Assembly (NCBI GenBank): GCA_964406605.1
Contig: CAYOSF010000024.1
Span: forward strand, 1 to 27,458
Direction of reading: 5' to 3'
DNA from: CAYOSF01 sp964406605
GTDB lineage: Bacteria > Chloroflexota > Dehalococcoidia > DSTF01 > RBG-16-68-14
Length of the DNA stretch: 27,458 nucleotides
The translations under genes were made by a program, and so were the position numbers. The notes beneath the pieces are model-generated. The model was given only the letters and a program-made list of their open reading frames with translations. It was not told the DNA's origin and did no database searches. This document shows positions 22,122 to 27,458 of the stretch, in pieces. Position 1 is the stretch's first letter. Every line of letters starts with the position of its first letter.

Positions 22122-23823
22122 AGAGCTCATAGAAGTCGGTAGTTCCTTGCTCCCCGAGTCGCTGGAAGAGGGCAGCCCTGCGCTCCAGCTCCTGGTAGAT
22201 GGCCCGCTTGTTCTGGGCGGAGATGCCACGCTTGGGCGCGATGTGGTTCTCCAACAGGTAGCTGTTCATGTTGCCGGTGAACTCGAATACGTCCTCCGCC
22301 GAGTTCCAGCGGAACGTCTCGACGAACGCGAAGGAGTCGCTTGGCTTGTCGTATCCGACCAGCTCATTGACGCTGATGATGCGCCGCCCTTTCTTGCCGT
22401 CGGGCAGGCGGACGGCGCTGGCGATCACCACCACGTTCAGGTTGTCGATGTAGGCCTTGGGCACGTTGATCGGGTTACCGGTCATGCGCTGGATGAGCTT
22501 CTCGACCGTCGAGGCGTGGAAGGTGGCCATCACCGCGTGACCGGTCTGCATCGCCTGAAAGGCGATGGCCCCCTCCTCACCGCGGATCTCACCGATCACG
22601 ATGAGGTTCGGCCGCTGCCTCAGGGCCGCTTTGAGCAGACTGAACATATCGACCGCTGAGTCTTCGTCCGACATGGACCCTCGCACCACCTCCCGGATCC
22701 AATTGGGGTGCGGCACCTGGAACTCCGGCGTGTCCTCGATGCTGACGATCTTGGCGTCGGGAGGAACGAAGCCCGCAAGCGCGTTGAGGAGGGTGGTCTT
22801 CCCGGAAGCCGTCTCTCCGGAGACGAACAGATTCATCCCCTCTCCCACCATGAGCGAGAGGTAGGCCGCCATGGTGTAGTTGACCCCGCCGGAGTTAATG
22901 ATGTCGATCAGGCTCATCGGCGTCGATGCGAACTTGCGGATGGTGAAGTTGCTCCCCGTCTTGGAGACGTCCGAGCCATACACGATGTTGATGCGGGAGC
23001 CGTCCAGCAACGTGGCGTCCACGATGGGGCTGCGGAAGGTAACCGGGTTTCCGATACGCTCGGCCATGCGGAGCACGAACTCGTCCAGCTCTTCATGGTT
23101 GTCGAAAGTGATGTTGCTCTTCAGCCCCTTGAAGATCTTGTGCTCGATAAAGATGGAGCCGATTCCGCTGCAACTGATGTCCTCGATGTGGCGGTCCTGG
23201 AGGAGGGGCTCCAGCGCACCCATCCGCAGCTTGTCGCGGACCAGGAGATACTTGAGGGCGGCTATCTCCTGAGCCGTGGCACGGATCGGCCCTCCGCGGC
23301 CTGGGGACCCGGAGAACATGCCGAATAGCCCGCGCCCCTTCTTGGCCTGGGGGCGTTTGCCGCCGCCGTTCCCGCTGACCACGCAGTTCTCGTCAACCGC
23401 TCGGATCAGCACCTCCGCCTTCTCCGCCTCCGTCTCGGCCGCAGCAAGCTCCTCCACGTAGTCCAGCAGCCGCCGCTCGATCGCCTGCAAGAGAGGCTGA
23501 ATGTCCTGCAGCATCGCCGGCTCGATGGAGATGTAGTAGTTGCGCGCATCCTGAGGGTCCGGGAAGATGTGAACGAAGCGCTCATCGTCCACCCGGTAGA
23601 TCAGATTGGGCTCTTTGAGCTGGGAGAGCTTCCGGTTGAGATCCTCGTAGTAGTCCGGCACGCCCAGGTCCTTGACCGGCACGAGATGCAAGTACTCCAT
23701 GAGGTGGGGCGCCGCCTCCGCCCGCTCATGCAGCTCGTCGGGCAGCAGGCCCCGCAGCGTGCACTGCGCCCCCTCGCAGCTTGCAGCCTCGACCCCATCT
23801 TCGATAGCGAACGGTAGCGCCAT
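22081..23823 (-). CDS. arlI: ArlI (FlaI) archaellum motor/assembly ATPase
   Basis: The 580-residue hexameric secretion ATPase drives filament assembly and, in archaea, rotation. The C-terminal domain has Walker A GETASGKTT (336-344), an Asp-box IEDTPE (362-367), Walker B LIVIGEIRG (407-415) and the His-box TGHAVMATFHAST (427-439). Arginines of the RGEEG and R-x-TGNP segments fit the family. The N-terminal domain (about 1-330) contains the HIEDISCSGIGSIFIEH block (212-228). An inserted Gly/Lys-rich linker at 151-178 (GNGGGKRPQAKKGRG...) is unusual and probably flexible. The ATG has GAGGG about 12 nt upstream. It lies 18 bp after arlH and overlaps arlJ. The arlH-arlI-arlJ order marks this as an archaellum rather than a type IV pilus PilB or Tad system. 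Confidence 0.96.
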   Translation of the reverse strand: MALPFAIEDGVEAASCEGAQCTLRGLLPDELHERAEAAPHLMEYLHLVPVKDLGVPDYYEDLNRKLSQLKEPNLIYRVDDERFVHIFPDPQDARNYYISIEPAMLQDIQPLLQAIERRLLDYVEELAAAETEAEKAEVLIRAVDENCVVSGNGGGKRPQAKKGRGLFGMFSGSPGRGGPIRATAQEIAALKYLLVRDKLRMGALEPLLQDRHIEDISCSGIGSIFIEHKIFKGLKSNITFDNHEELDEFVLRMAERIGNPVTFRSPIVDATLLDGSRINIVYGSDVSKTGSNFTIRKFASTPMSLIDIINSGGVNYTMAAYLSLMVGEGMNLFVSGETASGKTTLLNALAGFVPPDAKIVSIEDTPEFQVPHPNWIREVVRGSMSDEDSAVDMFSLLKAALRQRPNLIVIGEIRGEEGAIAFQAMQTGHAVMATFHASTVEKLIQRMTGNPINVPKAYIDNLNVVVIASAVRLPDGKKGRRIISVNELVGYDKPSDSFAFVETFRWNSAEDVFEFTGNMNSYLLENHIAPKRGISAQNKRAIYQELERRAALFQRLGEQGTTDFYELYGVFSKAQREGLL

Positions 23824-23841
23824 CCCAGCAACCCTCGTCTA

Positions 23842-24567
23842 TTAGGCCTTCGCCTTCGTGATCGGGATAATGCGCATGCCCAAGTTGGGCTCCACCTCAA
23901 AGCTGATCACGTTGCCGGTGCTCTTTTCGGCCCCGCGGATCTTCGCCACCTCCAGGGCCTTCACCAACTGGTCCCCCACCTCCTCCACCCGCATCCGCAT
24001 GTGGGCGTCGCAGATGGAACGCAGTCGGATGAACATCTGCTCGCTGAACACATAGGAGTGCATGGTGAAGATGACGGTCTTGCCCAGGTCACAGAAGTCC
24101 TTGCAGAGCGTGAAGAAGGTCAGCGTCTCCTGTTCGGGCACGTGAGAGACGAAGGTGGTGAGAGAATCGACGACGACGATGTCGATGTTCTCTTGCTGCT
24201 GCGCAATGTGCCGGCGGAGGAGTTCGAAGACCGAGCGCGACTGGTCCTCGTCGAAGGCCTGCGGCACCGCGTAGATGTTGATGCGCCCCAGCAGGAAGTG
24301 ATCCTCGATGTGCAGCCCCAGATCGTCCATCTGCTTCAGCAGGCTTCGGACCGTGTTCTCCGTGGTGTAGTAGAGCACCCGGAAGCCGTCGTTCAGGCCG
24401 CCCCAGGTGAGCTGCTGTGCCAGCACGCTCTTGCCGGCGTCCGATTGGCCCTCGATCAAGGTGAGTGAGCCCTCCGGGATCCCGCCGCCCATCTTCTTGT
24501 CCATCTCCGCGTTGCCGCTGCAGACGATGCGCTTCCTTTGAACGTCTCCAGCCGTGCCTGTTGCCAT
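23842..24567 (-). CDS. arlH: ArlH (FlaH) KaiC-like ATP-binding motor regulator
   Basis: The 241-residue RecA/KaiC-fold protein is diagnostic of archaella: it forms a ring below ArlI and controls assembly or rotation through ATP binding. Seen: GNAEMDKKMGGGIPEGSL at the start of the fold (18-35), Walker A GQSDAGKS (40-47), YYTTEN (66-71), and Walker B IDIVVVDSLT (128-137). The catalytic Glu expected after Walker A in active KaiC enzymes is not evident, in line with a binding rather than hydrolysing role. ATG 24567 is chosen, with AGAGGGGGT a few bases upstream; the in-frame GTG at 24573 would overlap that site. It is separated by 11 bp from arlF upstream and 18 bp from arlI downstream. Confidence 0.95.
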   Translation of the reverse strand: MATGTAGDVQRKRIVCSGNAEMDKKMGGGIPEGSLTLIEGQSDAGKSVLAQQLTWGGLNDGFRVLYYTTENTVRSLLKQMDDLGLHIEDHFLLGRINIYAVPQAFDEDQSRSVFELLRRHIAQQQENIDIVVVDSLTTFVSHVPEQETLTFFTLCKDFCDLGKTVIFTMHSYVFSEQMFIRLRSICDAHMRMRVEEVGDQLVKALEVAKIRGAEKSTGNVISFEVEPNLGMRIIPITKAKA

Positions 24568-24578
24568 TCCCACCCCCT

Positions 24579-25079
24579 CTAGTTCGTGAAGAAGCTGGAC
24601 GCGGAAATCCCCAGCTCCGTCGTTACCTGCAGCCAGTGACTGCCGCTTCCCGGCGAGGGGTTGAGCTTGACGCGTATGGTCATGCTCTCACCCATGTTCA
24701 TGACGCCCGGGTCAATGACGTCGTTGCTCACGTAGAGGACCCTCCATGTGTCGTCCGGCTGCGGTGCCGACTCGGTCGTGAAGTCGACGTACTTGATGTA
24801 GCTGTTAGCGCCGGAAGTGTACTGCACCACCACGTCCATCCGAGAGAAGTCGATCACCGGCGTAGCGCCGTCGTTGTCAACGACGACATCAACGTCGGAA
24901 CCGCTCACGTTGATCGAGCTGATCCTGATGTCGCTGCGCACCCGCTCGATGCTCTGCTCCTCGGCCGCTTGCCAGGATTCACCGAGCACGCCGAAGGAGG
25001 TGAAGCTGCTCCGCCCGAGCGTGAGCGAGGCCAGCACCAGGATGGTGACGGCGAGCAGCGCGGGCAGAATGCTATCCAT
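24579..25079 (-). CDS. arlF: ArlF-like (FlaF) archaellum stator protein
   Basis: The 166-residue protein has one N-terminal TM helix (about 4-22, ILPALLAVTILVLASLTLG) and a beta-sandwich domain outside the membrane, with alternating hydrophobic strands such as SDVDVVVDNDGATPV, MDVVVQYTSG and TIRVKLNP. This is the archaellin-like fold of archaeal FlaF, which anchors the motor to the S-layer. Assignment as F rather than G rests on gene order (just before arlH) and on the neighbouring gene fitting G better; the two families are related and easily confused. No class III peptidase site is evident. The ATG follows GAGGGACAGG. What a bacterial version would bind, S-layer or peptidoglycan, is unknown. 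Confidence 0.78.
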   Translation of the reverse strand: MDSILPALLAVTILVLASLTLGRSSFTSFGVLGESWQAAEEQSIERVRSDIRISSINVSGSDVDVVVDNDGATPVIDFSRMDVVVQYTSGANSYIKYVDFTTESAPQPDDTWRVLYVSNDVIDPGVMNMGESMTIRVKLNPSPGSGSHWLQVTTELGISASSFFTN

Positions 25080-25091
25080 GCAACCTGTCCC

Positions 25092-25574
25092 TCACAACGT
25101 GAAGAACTTCGAATCCTCCACGCCGTTCGGCGCGACCACTTTCACGTAATAGGTGTTGCCCGTGGCCAGCGCATCCGCGACCTCCAGATAGACGGTGATG
25201 TGGAGGGTGGCCGTCGGACCCCACTCCGTGTCGTTCTCCAGCTCATAGTCCCAGCACGGGGCTGTGCACCCCGCGCCCCCGTAGGCGATCCGCCGGAAAT
25301 CGGTCTCCGGACCGAAGAAGACGTCGATCCGGTCCAGCGGTGAGATTCGCGACGTGCCGGTGTTCTTCACCCAGGCCTCGGCCTCCGTCGCCGCGTCCTC
25401 CCCGGTGGCGTGAATGATCTCCAACCGGCTGCTCAGACGGTCGTCCGCCACGTCGGCAGAGCTTACCAGGGCCGTGCCGGCGCGGCTTATCGCGGGCATC
25501 ACGGCGTTCACAACCGAGACAACGCCAACGATGGCTGCGACCGTGAGCAAGATGGTAGAGATTGCCTTTTCTAT
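25092..25574 (-). CDS. arlG: ArlG-like (FlaG) archaellum stator protein, apparent AUA start
   Basis: The product is about 160 residues, with an N-terminal TM helix and a beta-sandwich domain (SSRLEIIHATGEDA...AWVKNTGTSRISPLDRIDVFFG). No ATG or GTG opens the frame. It begins after a TAG at 25589-25587, and the only codon with a well-placed Shine-Dalgarno site (GAGGTG, 25585-25580, 5-nt gap) is ATA at 25574. Starting there gives EKAISTILLTVAAIVG, which extends the helix naturally. The first standard alternative, TTG at 25550, lies 29 nt from that site and cuts into the helix. An ATG-to-ATA sequencing or assembly error is the other explanation. In archaea ArlG caps ArlF and forms the stator filament. 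It lies 12 bp before arlF and 12 bp after the ArlD/E-like gene. Confidence 0.75.
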   Translation of the reverse strand: MEKAISTILLTVAAIVGVVSVVNAVMPAISRAGTALVSSADVADDRLSSRLEIIHATGEDAATEAEAWVKNTGTSRISPLDRIDVFFGPETDFRRIAYGGAGCTAPCWDYELENDTEWGPTATLHITVYLEVADALATGNTYYVKVVAPNGVEDSKFFTL

Positions 25575-25586
25575 GACGCCACCTCT

Positions 25587-26276
25587 CTACGCCGTGGACC
25601 AGACGAGCGCGCCGGGGCGGCGAGCGCCCTGCCGGCGCGGCAACTTGGTGATCCTGTCTCCCTGCAGGATCGCTTCCAGCTCGTGCAACACCACCAAGCC
25701 TTCTATGACGTTCATGGGCTGATGCGCGACCTCCTTTGCCGGCGCAAGCTGAGCGATGCGCACGAGCACGTCCCGGACCTCAGACGAGATGAGCTCGGCA
25801 AGGCAGGCGAGCTCCAGTACGATCTCGAACCGGTGTCGCCCCAGCGTCCCCACGGCCTCCTCCGCCCAGGTCATCAATCCAGCAATGGTAAGGAGGTTCC
25901 AGCGCAGCTCAGGCGGACCCCCGGGCTCTTCACGGTCCTTCTTGTGCAGAGGAGTGGGCTCCGGTCCCGGCGACACCCCAACGTGCGGCGCACCTGTCGG
26001 CCCGCCGGCCGTCCGTGGGATCGATTGCTCGCCGGCCAACAGCGGCGACGCATCGAGGTCCGGCCCCGTTGCCAGCTCAGACTCCCCGTCCGCCAGAGGC
26101 GCCTCTTCCTGCGGCCTGCCGATGTCTGGGGCGGGCGGCGTCGCACCCGCGCCAAGCACGAATGGGTTGTCGTTAGTGAGGACCGCGGTGCGGATGTCTT
26201 TGAGAACAGTCTTGATCTCACCCTTCAGGAGCTTTATTTCCTCCTGAAGTGCGGAGACCGTTTGGTTCAGTTCCAT
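25587..26276 (-). CDS. ArlD/E-like (FlaD/FlaE) archaellum cytoplasmic protein
   Basis: The 229-residue soluble protein has a short N-terminal coiled coil (1-32, LQEEIKLLKGEIKTVLKDI), a Pro/Gly/Glu-rich linker (about 40-125), and a helical C-terminal domain (126-205). That domain, with WNLLTIAGLMTWAEEAVGTLG, FEIVLELACLAELISSEVRD and VLVRIAQL, follows the pattern of the conserved archaeal FlaD/E domain. In Euryarchaeota, ArlC/D/E form a cytoplasmic ring linking the motor to the chemotaxis adaptor CheF. The position between archaellin and arlG is also canonical. The final 25 residues are basic (KLPRRQGARRPG). The ATG follows GCAGGGA. Confidence in the family is moderate, since it rests on pattern and synteny without an alignment score. 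Confidence 0.72.
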   Translation of the reverse strand: MELNQTVSALQEEIKLLKGEIKTVLKDIRTAVLTNDNPFVLGAGATPPAPDIGRPQEEAPLADGESELATGPDLDASPLLAGEQSIPRTAGGPTGAPHVGVSPGPEPTPLHKKDREEPGGPPELRWNLLTIAGLMTWAEEAVGTLGRHRFEIVLELACLAELISSEVRDVLVRIAQLAPAKEVAHQPMNVIEGLVVLHELEAILQGDRITKLPRRQGARRPGALVWSTA

Positions 26277-26299
26277 GACATCCCTGCCTCCCTGGCCCC

Positions 26300-26315
26300 C
26301 CGGCCGCTACGCCGG
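26300..26315 (-). other. Weak hairpin after the archaellin gene
   Basis: CCGGC-N6-GCCGG inverted repeat in the 80-bp gap after the archaellin stop. There is no T-run. It could slow transcription or protect the archaellin message so that filament subunits exceed motor proteins. Confidence 0.3.
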
Positions 26316-26356
26316 CCCGCCCCCATGAGCGTCCGGCGACCGTCCGACGTTCCGTG

Positions 26357-26950
26357 CTAGTGGAGCTGCATGACCGTCCGGAGCTCCGTGGGCAACTGGC
26401 GCGTGATATCCAGCGTGGCGCCGACTGGAGTCTGGATCTCGAACGTAAACCGCTCGTTCGGGTCCAGCGCCACCGCCGGCGTAATACCGGTCGCGGCATC
26501 GATGGCGATCAGCATCAGCTCACCCGGCTCGAGGAGTGTGTCGGTGTCACCAACAATCGTCGTCACCGTGTAGGTCACATCGTTGTCAACGACATTGTCG
26601 TCCCTGTAGGCGACGACCGTCCTGTTGTTGGTGGCGGCGGGGTTGAGCGGAATCGGCTCGCCCCCAGCCGTCGTCGCCACCGTGAACTGGATCCCGTCCA
26701 CCGCCAGTGGGGTCCCGGCCGCGGTCACGACGACACCGCCCCGCAGTTCCATCGTCCCTCGTGCTTTCTCCAGTCCTGCGAACACGGTTTCCTTCCCTCG
26801 CTCCGAGCTGAAGACACCGGTGGTCAGCACCACAAAGGCGAAGACGGTGGCCACGACCACGAACGCGATCAGGATGATGGCCGTCTCCAAACCTGTGATG
26901 CCTTTCTCCTCGCGGGTAGCGCGCGCGACAATTCCTTTGAAGAACCTCAT
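26357..26950 (-). CDS. arlB: Archaellin (ArlB/FlaB) filament subunit
   Basis: The 197-residue preprotein has a class III signal peptide: a basic leader MRFFKGIVARATREEKG with predicted cleavage after Gly17. The mature helix then starts ITGLETAIILIAFVVVATVF, closely following the GLE-AIVLIAFVVVAAVF consensus of euryarchaeal archaellins. The remaining residues (about 55-197) form the outer beta-sandwich, containing VTYTVTTIVGDTDTLLEPGE, DPNERFTFEIQTPVGA and a C-terminal MQLH. Cleavage requires an ArlK/PibD-type peptidase, which is not in the window. GGAGGT lies 8 nt before the ATG. The gene is a close tandem paralogue of the partial one at 27208-27458. N-x-T sequons such as NNRT are present, but glycosylation is not demonstrable. 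Confidence 0.96.
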   Translation of the reverse strand: MRFFKGIVARATREEKGITGLETAIILIAFVVVATVFAFVVLTTGVFSSERGKETVFAGLEKARGTMELRGGVVVTAAGTPLAVDGIQFTVATTAGGEPIPLNPAATNNRTVVAYRDDNVVDNDVTYTVTTIVGDTDTLLEPGELMLIAIDAATGITPAVALDPNERFTFEIQTPVGATLDITRQLPTELRTVMQLH

Positions 26951-26963
26951 TGCCTGTTACCTC

Positions 26964-27000
26964 CCCCTTTTGGGGTATTCCCCTAGGGGAAGTTATCGGC
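26964..27000 (-). promoter_or_regulatory. Candidate archaellin promoter with GCCGATAA box, palindromic operator and SD hairpin
   Basis: Reading toward the archaellin gene, GCCGATAA (27000-26993) is identical to the -10 consensus of sigma-28 flagellar promoters. It is followed by the perfect 14-bp palindrome TTCCCCTAGGGGAA (26991-26978), which would cover the transcription start, then by CCCC-AAAA-GGGG (26975-26964), whose right arm overlaps the start of the GGAGGT ribosome site. A -35 TAAA at the standard 15-bp spacing is not present; the nearest match is GAAA 12 bp away. The same 8-mer occurs by chance inside the oxidoreductase gene (541-548). Confidence 0.45.
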
Positions 27001-27090
27001 AGGCTCGAGGGCTTTCATGAGTGCCGCGGCTTCCTTCCGCGCTGCCACCCTGATGGTCGGGTGGCCGGACATGTACCTCCCTGTGTTGGC

Positions 27091-27127
27091 GGAGAGCGGA
27101 CGGCGTCTTGCGGTCCGCCCGCTCTCC
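27091..27127 (-). other. Strong hairpin between the two archaellin genes
   Basis: GGAGAGCGG (27091-27099) is exactly complementary to CCGCTCTCC (27119-27127). An alternative inner pairing GCGGAC/GTCCGC is also possible, so two forms compete. No T-run follows in the direction of transcription. It lies in the 257-bp gap between archaellins, which otherwise holds only the candidate promoter near the second gene. Confidence 0.6.
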
Positions 27128-27207
27128 TGGTGTTCAACCTCCGCCATTCCAGAACCGCGGAAGCGCCCGGCCAGCGCGACGCTCTCCGGACTCGCTCGGT
27201 TCCACCC

Positions 27208-27458
27208 CTAGTGCAACTGCATGACCTCTCTGAGTTCAGCCGGGAGCTGGCGGGTGATGTCCAGCGTCGCACCCACCGGCGTCTGGACCTCGATCGTGAA
27301 TTTCTCGTTCGGATCGAGCGTCGGCGCAGGTGATACCCCCGTCGGTACGTCTACGGTGATGACCTTCAGCTCGCCCGGCTCCAACAGCGTGTCGGAGTCG
27401 CCCACGATGTCCGTCACCGTGTACGTCACGTCGTTGTCCACCACGTCGTCGTCCCGGT
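27208..27458 (-). CDS. arlB: Second archaellin (ArlB), partial at window edge
   Basis: Only the C-terminal 82 or so residues are in the window; the frame stays open to the last base (RDDDVVDNDVTYTV...). The visible part is a beta-sandwich end nearly the same as that of the neighbouring archaellin: DTLLEPGEL, LDPNEKF, then TPVGATLDITRQLP and a final MQLH are shared, with scattered substitutions. The stop is TAG. The two genes are a recent or actively homogenised tandem duplication. Having several archaellins is usual in archaea, where they form major and minor subunits or hook-like segments. The signal peptide and start are beyond the window. Confidence 0.92.
   Translation of the reverse strand, partial: RDDDVVDNDVTYTVTDIVGDSDTLLEPGELKVITVDVPTGVSPAPTLDPNEKFTIEVQTPVGATLDITRQLPAELREVMQLH

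Noticed and set aside
20526..24567. Type IV pilus or Tad secretion assignment for the ATPase and membrane platform
   Set aside because: The KaiC-like ArlH, archaellin-type subunits, F/G stator proteins and the gene order are specific to archaella.

Overview
The window is a high-GC, single-chromosome-style scaffold piece with one run of exactly 100 Ns, so it is probably a draft or metagenome-assembled genome. The best fit is a bacterium of the phylum Chloroflexota, perhaps a Dehalococcoidia-like lineage. The reasons are an archaellum operon of archaeal type next to a bacterial peptidoglycan hydrolase, many UroD-fold methyltransferases, and Shine-Dalgarno sites before most genes. The taxonomic call is an inference from gene content; no rRNA or other marker gene is present.

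Left half (about 1-17.1 kb): corrinoid-linked one-carbon metabolism. On the minus strand lie a zinc-free quinone oxidoreductase (346-1326) and a tight pair made of a corrinoid protein (4220-4855) and its RACo-type ASKHA/2Fe-2S reactivator (2557-4227). On the plus strand are a homocysteine S-methyltransferase-like protein (1549-2439), an OYE/dienoyl-CoA-reductase-type Fe-S flavoenzyme (6362-8323) and two UroD-family proteins (9130-10266, 10961-12043). A minus-strand row follows: MFS transporter (15874-17118), then three more UroD-family proteins (14526-15734, 13254-14414, 12089-13225). The simplest reading is uptake of a methylated (O-, N- or S-methyl) compound, methyl transfer by UroD-fold enzymes to or from the corrinoid protein, ATP-dependent repair of inactivated corrinoid by RACo, and reductive processing by the flavoenzyme. 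The substrate cannot be read from the sequence.

The gaps in this half (1-345, 2440-2556, 4856-6361, 8324-9129, 10267-10960) hold no convincing genes. They are packed with dispersed repeats: a family of plus-oriented palindromes that all start GTAG but carry different self-complementary arms, an imperfect tandem duplication of about 640 bp, and a 237-bp tandem repeat interrupted by the assembly gap.

Right half (about 17.4-27.5 kb, minus strand): a nearly canonical archaellum operon, read right to left as archaellin (partial), archaellin, ArlD/E-like, ArlG, ArlF, ArlH, ArlI, ArlJ. It continues with a small acidic protein, a secreted two-domain peptidoglycan hydrolase (SLT plus M23), a membrane-anchored GOLD-like protein and a degenerate GGDEF protein. 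Spacings of 11-18 bp, an ATGA overlap and a 41-nt overlap bind most of it into one transcription unit. The bacterial additions look like adaptations of an archaeal motor to a peptidoglycan wall. The region before the second archaellin carries an exact GCCGATAA (the sigma-28 -10 consensus) followed by a perfect 14-bp palindrome. No prepilin peptidase, chemotaxis gene or RNA gene was seen in the window.
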